Positions 47,206-60,400 of a DNA stretch of 64,000 nucleotides are shown here, piece after piece; position 1 is the first letter of the stretch, and every line of letters starts with the position of its first letter. The DNA comes from Bimastos eiseni (Eukaryota; Annelida; Clitellata; Crassiclitellata; Lumbricidae): positions 13,192,214 through 13,256,213 of the forward strand of contig OY365807.1 of NCBI GenBank assembly GCA_959347315.1, read 5' to 3'. Position numbers and translations under genes: made by a program. The notes under the pieces were generated by a model. The model did not search any database. It had not been told where the DNA came from and saw only the letters and a list, made by a program, of their open reading frames with translations.

Positions 47206-49650
47206 CTTTATTTATTGTGATTTCAGAAGCAACCGGTAGTTGTTGGAAGTTGGAACCATAGAAATCAAACACAAACGCATATGTATGGTCAATTTTTTCA
47301 TTCATTCACAACGAAAATCTGTATAGCGCCTCTCAATTGCTTCTCAGAAGCGCTCGATCCAGATTCCAGCACGGCGGAATATAACAGTTTTAAAGGCGAG
47401 TGCAAAATGTATAAGAGTGGACCGTGGGGAGGGACAATCGCGAAGCCAACGGGAGTCAGTTCCATAGAAAAGGGCCAATCACAGAGATGGCACGATTTTT
47501 TTAGTAGTTGTTGGGACAAAGGGGACGATCGATGAGTAGGCCTCGTTCAGTAGGGCAGAGAGCGGCGACCCGGTGCACTCAAAGTAGAGCAATAGAGGAT
47601 ATGCAGTGGCGAGACTTAACAATTAAGTACCGCCTGCAGACCTATTGCCCCAGGCCAGACCTAAGCGATGAAAGGTTACGACCTTAATTCGCTGTTGGAT
47701 GGGATCATCTTAATGGAGGCTGTGGAGCACATTCAGCAGTTATATGTCTCCGGAGACGTGGCCAAATCTCGGAATGCGCCGTATAACACGTGCGGCAGAA
47801 GAAAGGACCCGTGAGCTCATTAAGATTATCTATAATCCCGAATGTATTGATATGTATGTAGTCAAATTAGACTATAGGCCTACTTCTCAATTAATGAATA
47901 AAATTGTGAAACTCTTTTATCAAACGTTTTGAATAAAGCGAACTTGGATAGTAGGCGTAACTTAGAAATTCGCCATAACAGCATTGTCATCTAGCGAAAA
48001 AGGTTTAAGCTTTTCTTCAGTGTTGGGCACGAGACCAAAACCTCGAGCCAAGACCGAGAGGTCCAAGACCAAGACCAAGACTGGGTGGTCCGAGACCAAG
48101 ACCAAGACCGATGCTCTTTTTAATAAACAATTCAATTTATTAAGACGCTAAAACGGAATACCACGCTTAAAACATTAAATTTTTGCTGAAGATTAGGCCT
48201 ACTAATCTTAATAATGGTCCAGGAACAGTTTTACCGGCCAGTCTGAACTTTTGCGGGTTCAGCCCTTGGCTTCGGCCGGAGAATAGCACACTATAAATTA
48301 CTTACAGTATGCGATTTAAATACTAAATACTTTAAGACAAGTAGATGAACGTTCCGTTTGAATGATGCAAGCCTACTTGTACTCAGAATTGTAGGTTAAT
48401 AGTGACTAAACGAGGCTGACCACATAATTATTAGATTGTTCCAGAACCTTGAAATTGGTGAAAGCAAATTTTGAAATGGTTGCATGGTTCCGTTGCAAAT
48501 GCATTTTTTTGCCCACAGTAACATGTATATATATATATATATATATGGTCTAAACACCGGTGTCTCTAATCGAAAATAACCGACAAATATCAAAGAAATT
48601 GCTCTTATACGACAATTGACCTAGAACGCTAACCTAAGACGAAGACCAATCCCAAGACCGTTCCTTTAAGACCAAGACCAAGACCGAAGCCTTCGAGACC
48701 AAGACCGAAGTCTTCGAGATCAAGACCAAGACCGCAGTTTTCCGGTCTCGAGACTGTCTCGAGACCAAGACCTTTGAATCGATTGTCGTTGCTAAGATAT
48801 ACCACTAAGATACCACTTCGCCAGTCGCTACGCGTCTCGGCTGACGTGGCGTCAAATGCGCCACGTAGCGAATGAAGAAGTGGTTTGTGTGCTATGACCA
48901 CCACACAAACCAAATACACAGCTAGATAAGTGTCATATCTTAGTCTACGACTCTACCATCTTTGCCACAGTTACGTAAATCTTTGGAGCATCTAGACTTG
49001 TTTACAATTACACATCAGGGTTCGACAAAATTTAATGCTGCGCATGTTGTGTAATACTAGACAAGTATTTGAACTTAACTAAGTTGCGTTAGTTGCCGTG
49101 TCACGAGCAAACTTGAAAACTTTTAGCACAATAAAATGCCTTCACAATAAATTTAAGGCACTTAGAGCAAACTCTATGCTGACATTTCAAGCCCATGAAA
49201 CTGATTCAAGCCCATGCACGCCTTTCCAAACCTATGGTGATGCAAACGCAACGCTTATTGGTCACGAGCATTTGTAGTTGATACAAACGTAGTTTCTATT
49301 GGCTACGTTTCATGTAAACTACATTTGTATTGGACACAACGTTGTAACATTCGTAAAACACAATATTACTGGTCTACAACTTAACCTGTTTTAAAACGGG
49401 AAGTTCGTACCCTTGTGTGTTGTATCAATGTTTTTACATTATTGAAGAAAGGAAAGGGAAATTGAGCAAAATATTGTGTGCATTAAACGGTGTGGGAGCG
49501 GAATCACTTAATCGTGGTTTATTCCCGAATTTATATGAGCGATGATCAACCACTGATATACTACGGATAAATATTTTACCCAGCTAAACGTATCGCGTTT
49601 GTCGTTGTCAACTCAGGTGTTAATTGGCTTTGAAACTAAACTAAGCTCTG
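47206..49650. other. Intergenic region between divergent GOPC and PPP6R genes
   Basis: This spacer should contain the GOPC promoter at its left end and the PPP6R promoter toward its right end. A fragment of the CATTCATT dispersed repeat lies at about 47290-47440 and a complete GACCAAGACC-element at 48022-48774. The 62- and 84-codon plus-strand frames are not recognisable. No TATA box can be assigned with confidence. Confidence 0.5.
48022..48774. mobile_element. GACCAAGACC-element, copy 3 (longest copy)
   Basis: A left array (GAGACCAAAACCTCGAGCCA, then AAGACCAAGACC words) and a right array (AAGACCAAGACCGAAGCCTT to CTCGAGACCAAGACC) enclose a unique body that starts AAACAATTCAATTTATTAAG. The body matches copy 1 and the right array matches copy 2, which defines an element of about 750 bp. 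It is non-coding, without recognisable transposon termini; the arrays vary in length between copies. A TA microsatellite interrupts it near 48530. Confidence 0.8.
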
Positions 49651-49656
49651 GTGAGT
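49645..49656 (+). other. Candidate donor site of a PPP6R 5' untranslated exon
   Basis: CTCTG/GTGAGT at 49646-49656 is a strong splice donor upstream of the first coding exon, whose own start is an acceptor (CACAG at 51431-51435). A leader exon must therefore exist upstream, and this is the best donor I noticed. It is a suggestion only. Confidence 0.35.
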
Positions 49657-51435
49657 TATTCGTCCACGCAGATCAAATTCCAAAATTGCGAACGTCTTTC
49701 TGAACAAGGATGCTCGTTTATCACGTTCTGTAATAAATCTTAATTTCGAAACCGAATGACTAACTTTGTATGTGTTTGAAATGATTGCCGATTATGAAGT
49801 AAAATTGTTTAAAATATGGTCCTGCGCTATTTTAGCTCAGTTTGTAAACTTCCTTTGAGTGCGACCAATTTCGAGCTGCGAAATGCATGCACTGAAACAG
49901 TTCTATTATAACCACGACATCAGTGTCATACAATTTACCAATGAGAGACAATCTGAACTCCAGAGCATTATGTGTATTTTTCCAGTTTACCCCAGTACAA
50001 GTTACACTGTTGTATCACATGCTTCTATTATGTGCAGACAATCTAATGATGACCTCATTGCTGTTGAACAGTGTAAAAATCATAAGACTACATATGACTT
50101 GTAATCGTATGACCAGCCACTTTTGAGCTGCTGTTGAATGATATGTGAGGCATCACTAAAATTTCTTACCATGTTTAATATGGCAAAAAGCTCACTTGGC
50201 CATGCTTAGATAATCTGCTCACCATTAGTAGTTTTAACATTTGTCAATCCAATGCATTTTAAATATGTTCTGTATGATCCTATATAAACGCGTTCATTTA
50301 TATGTGCAGTGGTGATTGCTATTTAAGATGCTAAGTATGAAAAGTGAAATAGACATGTAGGAACTTCCCATGACAATGAATGTTTTGGCATAAGCTGTTC
50401 CAGGTTTTTCTGAATATTCCGGTACTTGCCCAGATGTATACTAGTTACGATATTTGATGTACGATGTAGCGGTAGTTAAACTTAAAAATCTTTAACTTTG
50501 GCTGTGTCGCCTTTTTAGCTACTGTCATTCTTCAGCCACAGTGCAGCTTGGACCAGGAACTCTGAGCCTGTTATTGAACATCATTTTCCTACAGATTAAC
50601 TTTGCCATTCTTATCAAAGGATTACACAACTATTACACAATCATATAACCTGACCATTCTTATAAAAATGTTACAAAATTCTGCTAGTGAAGATAAATAT
50701 GTCCAAATAGAGCACCCATATTTGCACACATTCCATATTTGACATATTTTCATAAAGTGCCATGTAAGTCATTAGAATACAATTATATACATTTAAAAGT
50801 CACTGGTCAGCATATCTAGTTAAGTATGTGCATTTTTATCAAGCAATGATCTGCATTTTTGCTTAATTCTTTAATGACCAGCATTATTTATTATGCCTTA
50901 CGTTTTCCTATGCGCTAGTCATTAAAAAAGTTTAGTCCTGTGATCCAGTCTGCCAAATGCAGAATTTTATCACAAGTGATGGTTTTACAGGTTGCCATAA
51001 AGTGTTGATACAAACATGGTTTCTGTTGTAGTTTACTTGACATGCAGGCCAAAATTCTGTAGAAATGTGACGTCAGTGAGTGGCCTGGGTACAGATTGCT
51101 GATGCGACTGCCTTTCACCTCGTCTTCTTGGTTTTGAATCTGTGTGCTTGACGTGGCCAATGTGGTTGCGTGTTTGTACAGTGTGAATGTTTATCACTTG
51201 CACTTTTAATTTATTGCTGATGATGTATCTGGAGTAGGTTGTCAAGTATTTGGACTAGGTTGTCAAGTATTTGGAATAGGTTGTCTTGTAGCATGGAACA
51301 GATGGCCTAACAATCTGAAAAATGTTCTTTTTTTACCCTGTTACCCTTATAAGTAAGCCCTTCTGCTTCATTGTTATTTTGTATTATCTTGTGGAAAATA
51401 AAATATTATAATTCTTTATGTCTATTGTTTCACAG

Positions 51436-54400
51436 GTTATTTGTTAAAAGATGTTCTGGAGAAATATATATACGCCATCACGGGTTGATAGTCTTCTGGA
51501 GAATGGGGTAAATATGTAATAAGCCCTGCAGAAATGTTTCATAAAGAATTAGGAAATAATTTGCAAGATACAATTTTGCTACTGTATTGATTCAAATCAT
51601 AGTGTAAATTTATTTATTTGATTGAGGTATTGTGTATGATTTCAATGTCAGGTGAACTAGATCCTAACGTGCAAATGAAAATATTTGCTAGATGGTTAAA
51701 TACAGTAATGCCTGAGTGAAATTATAAATGGGTCGTTACATAATTGGTGATTTAAATGATGATTGATGCAGTAGTTTACAAGTCAGATCTGTAGTGGATG
51801 ACGATTAGATATGGGAAGGAAAGTGGCATTCTGATATAATGTAGTTGGAGCTGTAGATCATAAATTTCATTCTACTTGATTTAGATCTGTGTTTAACATG
51901 GAACCAAGCTATGACACTGGACCTGAACATTATAGTATTTGGTTATGACACATTTGCATTTACTTGAATGTAGCACCATGCTTGATTTTATGACACAGTA
52001 CTGCCATAATAAAGTGTTATAAGAGAGCTACAAAATACTGTGCTTCAGGTCCTTTGTTACCCTATGAGGCTTTCAAGGCAAATCTAGAAATGAGGTTTCG
52101 TTTGATCTCATGTTTCGATTTATGTGTTTGATGTTATGACTAATCTGACAAGTGATGTCAGCTGTTGCTGTATAAAAGTTGGGTTTTAAGGTTTCATAGC
52201 AAGTCTGAATGGTTATGGGAAATCTGGGTCAAGGTATTTGTGGCTTGTGTGCATTTAAAAGTATTTGGGTCAAGGCATATGTGACTACCCTGCGTGCTAG
52301 AAAAGTCAGTATAAAACCATTTTTTTACAGCAGCTATGAATTTAAGAAATTTGGCTCACTGAATGGTTGCTTTGGATAAGATTTGTTGGACTTAGACCAA
52401 CAGCTATTAATACTGGCTTTGCACAGAGGCATGTGATGTTGTAACAAATAGAAACTGACATTATAAGGAGGCAGGCAGGTAGAGAGGGCTTGCAGTACAG
52501 ACACACAGCCACAAACAAGAGACTGGTACAGACAGACTGCAGAGCATACAATGTATCCCAGCTAATTAGGCTTCTGGGTAGGCAAGCAGACAGTTAGATA
52601 TACAGACAGCCACTCTGATGAATAGGGACAGAAAGAGAGAGATAGCAAATCTAGTGGGAGAGAGACAGAGAGAGAGAGAGCGAGCGGGGAGAGAATGCAG
52701 TGTGGCAAAAGTATAGGGACAGCAACTAGACAATCAATGGGAACAGTGTTATTATGCCAACCAGCTGTCCCTACACAACACATGTTTTTTCTTGCTTGGA
52801 GCAGCTGATACTACCAGTATATATGTACTTGACAAATGACAGGTTTGTGTGATGAGTTATACATGTCTAGTAAGTACACAAAGTCTGTCCTTGTATCTTT
52901 TCGAAATTTGCAGAATGATTTTCAGCCATAGAATAATCATTGTGTTCAAAACCCTTGGGTCATCAAACTGATCTATTGAGGCCAGTGTCTCTTTTTTCCT
53001 ATTTCATGCTAAGCTGTCAGCTCCCAGATGTCCTTGTGATTGATCAACTCTAGAATTAATCTCAAGGCTTCCAAGGCTTTTTCATGATGAACCACTTAGC
53101 CGGCTGTTAATGTTAATTAATTGGCAATATGTTCTTTTGATGAATCAGTTAGCAATAGGTGCCTTATTTATGACTTCATTCTAATCTGATTTGCACAGTA
53201 AGTCCCAAGCTACTATGACCCTGATGCATGTTTTGTGTACACTAGGGTTGATCATGGTAATGCCATTTATTCAGGTATGACTATTTCATCCTCAGTCTGT
53301 TTAAAATGCTGTGGTTCGGTGAATTGACACTATACCTAGGTTTGAGCATATATATCCAGTTTCGTGTGCGAGGAACTCCATGGTTACCTATACAAAAAAT
53401 CTTGGAGAGGTTACAATGATTATGCATTATTGTCTTGCGAGCTTAACTTCCATCTTATCTCAAGGTCTCATGTATCTTGGACTCATTCATCCCTGGCTGT
53501 AAATTTCTTAGCTGTGCTGTTCAAGTTGACCTGATATTACTTGGACCAGCATAGAAATCTTGCTGTTGTTGGCCCACCTGAAGACATAAGCTGCCTAGTA
53601 ACCTGCAACTGTAACTTCTTGGCCAGAATCTGCCTGTTTTCCATATGTGTTTGAAAACAATCCTATTTGATTATGATTTCTGTTGTCAGGCCTCTGATAT
53701 GTTTCTTGAAGTTGTGCTGTATAAATATGTGATAACAAGGTGCAGATAGGGAAGGTGATGGTTGCAAAATGGCTTTCATGTGAAGGATCTAGTGCCATTT
53801 TTATTGTAAAACTGCAAGACGCTGACCAGGCCTATTTGTGGATTGCAGGATTGAGATTACAAAATGGGATTACTCTTCTAATCCTTCAGTTGTGTTCTAC
53901 TTATCATGTTCTGACAGATTTATGTAGTTCATTAGGAGGAAACAAGAGTGACAGTCATTTTTCTTGATTAATTTCTGAGCATACTTGCCTCACAAAAAAA
54001 TCTTCTGTAATGTGAGTTGAAGTTTCGTAGTTCGTGAACTGTGTCTTGGATTGCCATTTGAAATATACACGACTTGTGAATAAACTGGCGAATAAACTAT
54101 TGCCCTGCACTTGGCTTTCAAGTGGGGCCTTATAAACTTTGAATTTACAATTATGATTAAGATTTATGATTTCTTGAGTTATGGCTGGATTTTACAGCTG
54201 AGGACATGGTAACATTCACTAAATGTAGATTCTATAACATTGTGATAGTAGAGTCATGTGTGTTACTATTGGATAATCATGTACTGTGTTATAATCAAGT
54301 GTTGCTTTAAAAATCAGTCAAGTTCTGTTAAAGTCAAGCTCCATGTTATAAGTAGGTAATTGTGCCATAATGGGATTGTGTTATCGGTATGTTGAATAAT

Positions 54401-57400
54401 TGATCCAAAGCTGAATTTGATCTGGAATCCAAGTGTGATCACTTACAAGAGAACTTGCACATTAGTATGATTAGCAAAGGTAACAGTATTGTATCTGACA
54501 AGTTCTCTATATTGCAAATGATTTCTGTGACATATATAGATTATGTGTCGTTTTGCACAACATTTCTCAGCTCAAATTTTCTGCCCCAACTGCTGTCTCT
54601 AATTGGTTTTTATTGAGAAACTGCTGTATAAATTTCCAATGCAGTTGACCCTGACAATTGCATGCTCTATGCCGCCATATTGAGCGCATACTGTCAAATA
54701 TGAATTGTTGCGTTCTCACAACAGGCTTATTCGATAAATGAAAATACGATACAATGCGTTCATTCACTTTGAAAATTTATATAGCACCCCTCAAGTAGCA
54801 TACTTGCATAACAATTACAGTGTGTGTGTAGCGTGATGTTACGGAAATCATATTAAAATGGCATCAGGTCTGAAGTGAAGGTCTTGGTGGTTGTGTCAAT
54901 AGACCTGCTGGCTGTCACAGAGCAAACTCTCGTCTACGTGATAGAGAGTTCTGCTGTCATGAACGGCTCACTTCAAGGATGCTAGATTTTATCGCCTTAT
55001 CAAGCTAATTAATACGTAACAGGGAGTCTTTTTCATGGCATAGTAAATTCAGGTTTATAGTTACACTGAATTGGACTATGTGTTGATAAGATAACGTGCA
55101 AGTGGAGTTGCACATTGTGGCACCTTGCCAAAAGGATATGAACACAGTTATATGGGTCATAGCCACAGAATAGTAAGCAAGTAAGTCAGCTCTGTTTAAA
55201 GCTGACATAGGTATAGCAGTGACTTTGTATTTTGTATTTTGCTTAAATAATTCTGATGCTTTTAGGACACTGGATGAGTAACATATTATGCTAAGCTTTT
55301 GAGGAGCTTTTTTGAATTTTCTGTTTTAATGGGATATGACTGGGAATGTTCGTTGTAGAATGTGACGCTACAGGAATTGATGGATGAAGATGATGTCGTA
55401 CAAGAATGCAAATCGTTAAACAAGAAACTCGTAGACTTGTGAGTTATTTTGTTATGTCAACTCATGTTCTTCAGATATGCTATGAATTAATTAATGATTG
55501 ACTGAATCAATGATGCAAGTAATTAATAAAATAATGGATGGCTCAGTGAATTAATGCACAGGTTAATGAATAACTTGAAGGATGGGTGTGTGTGTGTGTG
55601 TGTGAAAGAACACATGATGAACAATTGAATGACTGAACAATGAGTTTTAATGAATGTTCAACAACCCGTTTAGGGTTGATTGATGTTTAATTGAGTTTTG
55701 TGTTATTAGTAATTTTAGTAATTGGAAAAATTAGTAAAACATAAAAATGTACTTTGTAATTCAGTTCTATTAAGATTGTGCTTGATATAAAGGACTGGTA
55801 GGTAGCCCCCTAATTTGGTTTGCGCTGTTTCAGTCTGGCTAAACCAGAAACGGTGGAGACTCTGCTGAAAATGGTTCTCGATGAACCCATGGGTGACGTC
55901 AACGATAAAACACGATTCAAGTAAGCAGACTTCTGCTTAATTGCATAATTACTTAAGTAAATAAATACTTAATTAACTGCCTGAAACTGTATCCTGTTGT
56001 TGGATTGATGGTCTTGATATTTGCACCTTAGCTGACCTTAGTGTCTTGCATTAGGTAGTTTCTAAAGAGCTGCATGAACAAGCATGTTGCATGTACTCCT
56101 AGTTTCCTTTTATCTGTATGCACATAAATTTTGCCACTCCCTTTCAGTCTGAGTGGTGAGGAATGTTGGAAATTGGAATTTGTGTTGTGGTTGATAGTAT
56201 GGAGGAGAGGTCTATTTGCACTCTTTTGCCAGCAATGCATACAGGTGTCGTTTTGCTACAAAGAAATAATGAAAATATAAAATAAGATGAATTCAGGAAG
56301 ACAAATGAACTTAGTTAATATATCAGTGAACTAAATGATGGGTGCAAAATAATATTTTTAATCCTTTACAAATGTATTAATAAAATTCCAGTTCTGCCTG
56401 CACCATTCAATTATTTTTGCCTAAACTTACTTGTGTAAGGTTGAACATCATTAACTGGTCATACTTAGATGTGTGTGAATGACAGTTTATTCCACATATA
56501 GCCTGACTGGATCTCACAATGTTCGCAAAGCTTTAGACCAGATCTTGCATGTTTCATTGATCAGAGTGTTGTTTCATTGCTATCTGTCCGTTGCATAACA
56601 TCGATGATTCATCATCAGCAAAATTCTAATTCAGAATGTAAACAAATGAAGACTAATGTATGAGGAAGTCAAACACAGTTTTGATCTTATGTAGAGATGA
56701 TGTGGTCTTTGGATAAAAATGTTATTAACAATATGTCCATTACTAATGGACATATTGTTAATAACATTTTTATCTGAATCTAATTTCTCATCCCTCAGAC
56801 TATTCCTGCTGGTATGTAGATTATGTGGTAAAAGTTTTATTCAGATAGATGCATATTTACAGGTAGCTCAATGCATTAATAACTCATAGTAGCTTGGTCA
56901 ATAGCATTGTGAAGCAACTAGCATAGAAATTCAAGTTTCCTTTGCCTCAAACGTCGTGCTTACAGTGCACTGGGATGGAAAGATGGATGGTGAGTTTACC
57001 GAGGTCGTGCAGCACCAGTTCAATGGTTTTCAGTCAAGGGACGACTGCTGTGAGCTGCTTCATCTAGCCCTGTTATTCTTAGGAGGAGTAGAAAGTGTTG
57101 AAGAAACTCCTGGAATCTATCACAGAGCTAGATGTATAGCAGAGCTACTATACATGTATATTATGTAGTTTAGAAATCGTCTTATTTCGCTCTCAATTCC
57201 ACCTCTTCAGCTGTGAGTTGTTGGTTCTCCTAGAGTTCAAAAACATTTGTTCTCAAGTTGTAAACAAGTAAGCAGACTTCTACTCATTGACCAATGACAC
57301 GAGTCTTTTGCGTGAGTTTGATGCATGCAAACAAATAAGCAAAGCTGTTGCCGATGCTGCAGTCGGGTCAGTCTGTGGCTGTTTCTTACCTCAGCAGTCA

Positions 57401-60400
57401 ATCCTTCAGTGTTCATTTAGAGGTTGCTGAGTGGAAATGATATATTGGTTACTTCAATTATCATGTTGAGTTGCTGACTAGTTTCTAGTTAGACTAGTCT
57501 CTTGTTTGTAGATAAAGTTAATTTTCGAATGAGGAATTCGTTCTAATTATTATTATTATTATTATTAAGAGAATTCATGTATAATGTCTCTTCAAGGTGA
57601 CTAGTCAGAGGTGTTCCCAACCCCAGCACAACCAACTAAAGTAGTTTTATGATGAGAGAGGAATGCCTGAGATCTGGTTTTAGGAAAAGAGTAGAGTCAA
57701 AGGGAGGCCACTCCAGATCGAGGGGCCCACCACCGAGAAGGTACGGCTTTGCCTGGTGAAGGTGTGTGTGTGGAACAGAGAGGAGGCTTTGCTCAACCAA
57801 GCAGAGGAAGCAACAAGCCTTGAGCACTAATCTAATGTTAAATATGGATGTGTAATCTTTGATTGTTATGTTTGCTCATCTAGAAACTCGAATATCGCGT
57901 GTGAGCTGATCTCGTCTGATGCCAATCAGATCACAGATTTACTGGTTACCACGGATTCTCTCATTCATTCTCTGCTTTCCTTCCTTGAGCGACCGGAGCC
58001 ATTGAATCCACTGCAGGCGAGCTTCTTCAGCAAGATCATGGGCCTACTGATTTCTCGCAAGAGTGAAGAGGTCGGTGTCATTGCGGAGGTCAACAGTTTA
58101 ATAGTTAAATACAGCTTGGGTATGCTCCCCATTCTGAGGAAGTACCCAATTATTACTCTTGTCACAGGATAAATAAATGCATGTACAATGTTGTACATTG
58201 TACAACTGAAATAATTGCTTGATATTATGCACTGCATTTACTTCACTGGTCGTTAAATTTTCTACTGGAAGTTTCAAAATTGTAGTCAAATATGGCCATG
58301 ATACTGAAAGGTCTGAAAGCATTGGCAGCTAATCGATTACATTATATTACATAATCTTAATTGAGAGTTGTATATGAGTGAACACTGAAAATGTATAAAT
58401 AGCTTTATCTGACTACATGTTGCTTTGCCTGTCCTTTATAGTACGATGCCTCACCTTGTATTGCCTTGCCTGAGCTCACAGAATCATTTGTGTAATTATT
58501 GGCAGATGTTCGATTTGGTTAAGTCTCGCAAGGGCTTCGTTGAAAACATACTTTGCCATCTTGGGACATCGGCCGTCATGGATCTACTGCTGCGCCTGAT
58601 AACCTGCATTGATGCAGCTGAATGTCGAAGCAACTGCATTAATGTGAGATAACTAGTATCCCCTAAAGGATTGCAGCAGCATTGTTCATATGTTTGTGTT
58701 GCTCTGTAAGTTAAACCATCTATGTTGGGTCATCAATTAAGCAATCAAAGCTGGGTCATCCATTGCTGTTGAAGAAGTTTCTTGTTTAATATTTTTCTTA
58801 TTGGCCAATGAGTTTACCTTGAAACTACATGATATTGATGGAAGGTATTATAGGGTCAAGGAATACAGAGCTCTACGTGAGGTAGTTTTTCCACATCTCA
58901 GAATTGGCCATACATATCTTATGATGCTATAGAAATTGTCGTAATTACAATATCTTACACTTGCTCATTCACCAGTATGCAATATGTGAGATGCAGCTGT
59001 TTACTTACATTAGAGCACATTCTAGTGTCATGTTTTATTAAGCGCCCTTGTAGCGGCATGTCTGCGTTATGGCGATTTAGAAATCGTCCGTTTACTAATA
59101 GATTTAATTCTGTTAAGGCAAAGATTTTATCCTAACCACTTGCTGTTAGAGCTGTACCGATATCACATTTTGCCGATTATGCCAATACCGATTATTGCCG
59201 ATTATTCATTTTCTGATTGCCGATTATTTTGCCGATTATTTCAATATGTTTCCCAAGATGTCCGGTTCCAAAAGATAGACCTACTGCTACTGCCTATTGT
59301 TGTGATAAAAGCAAACACTTCCCACCTGTAGGAGACGTATGCATAAAGTTGGGGACTAATCCTAGGCAGGCAATATAAATTAGACACACCGCCCGCCATC
59401 GAACTGTGCCCAGGGTAATTAAAGGCCAAGGCACGGCTGTCCTATTCTCAGCCACCCATCTAGTCTCAGCCTGTCAGGCCGCTGACATGTGTCAGGGAGA
59501 TCTGATTGGCAGCTAGGATGTATTCATTAGGCATGCCTCTACGATATCCATTCATCGGTTTCTCTGTTGAATTGGTCAGCCATGCTTGAATTGGCCAGCC
59601 ATTCCTTGACCCATAAGCAGGCACTATGACTCACTCTAGCAAACTGGGTGGTCTCACCACTGGTCTGAAGCAGCCATTGGCTCAACAACACAATATGGGA
59701 ATGGAATGAAATGCCGTCCTTCACAGACCCAGTGATGTTGCTGTCGTGATTTTGCTTTTTTAGACTGAAAATAATATTATGAAATAAAAAATAATTTTTT
59801 ATATCGGCGTCGATTGTCTTGCCGATATCTGATATTGCCGATATCTCTATAATCGGTCCAATTAATCGGCCGGCTGGCCGAGTAATCGGTACAGCTTTAC
59901 GTGCTGTATGATGCTCTGCATGGATGAAAGAATGTTGTCGATTGTTCTACACATCCATAATGATCAACCAAAATCTGAGCTGCACTGTATTGAATATTGT
60001 GTTGTATCTGAAAGCAATATAACTCAACCAGAAGAAAAACAAAGTTATTTGTCTCACTAGATTCCTTTGGACTGATCTGGAGCTGTCCTTGTCTTCAGAA
60101 CCTACTAATATTGCCCCCTCTTAAGACCATTTCAATGCTCCATTTGTGCATGTTAGCTGCTGTGCAACTTATGAACGGTTTTCGTTTATGGATGTTGTAG
60201 TGGTTGAATGAACAGAAACTGGTTCAACAGTTGATCAAGTTAATCGATGCCTCAGAGACACCAGAAGTACGATTCAACGTTCTTTTTCCTCTTATTTGTT
60301 TATTCGGATTGGCTTTAATCAATTCGTTATTTGTCCTAGATATCAGATTATTACCAATTCCTAAAATATTTTGCGATTAGTTCATTATGAGAATTTGCAG

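Larger units (their letters stand above)
55921..57883 (+). other. PPP6R intron 3
   Basis: It contains the perfect hairpin at 56712-56774, an (ATT)n run near 57545-57570 and a dispersed-repeat copy at 57570-57830. The 70-codon frame at 56956 has no recognisable features. Confidence 0.6.
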
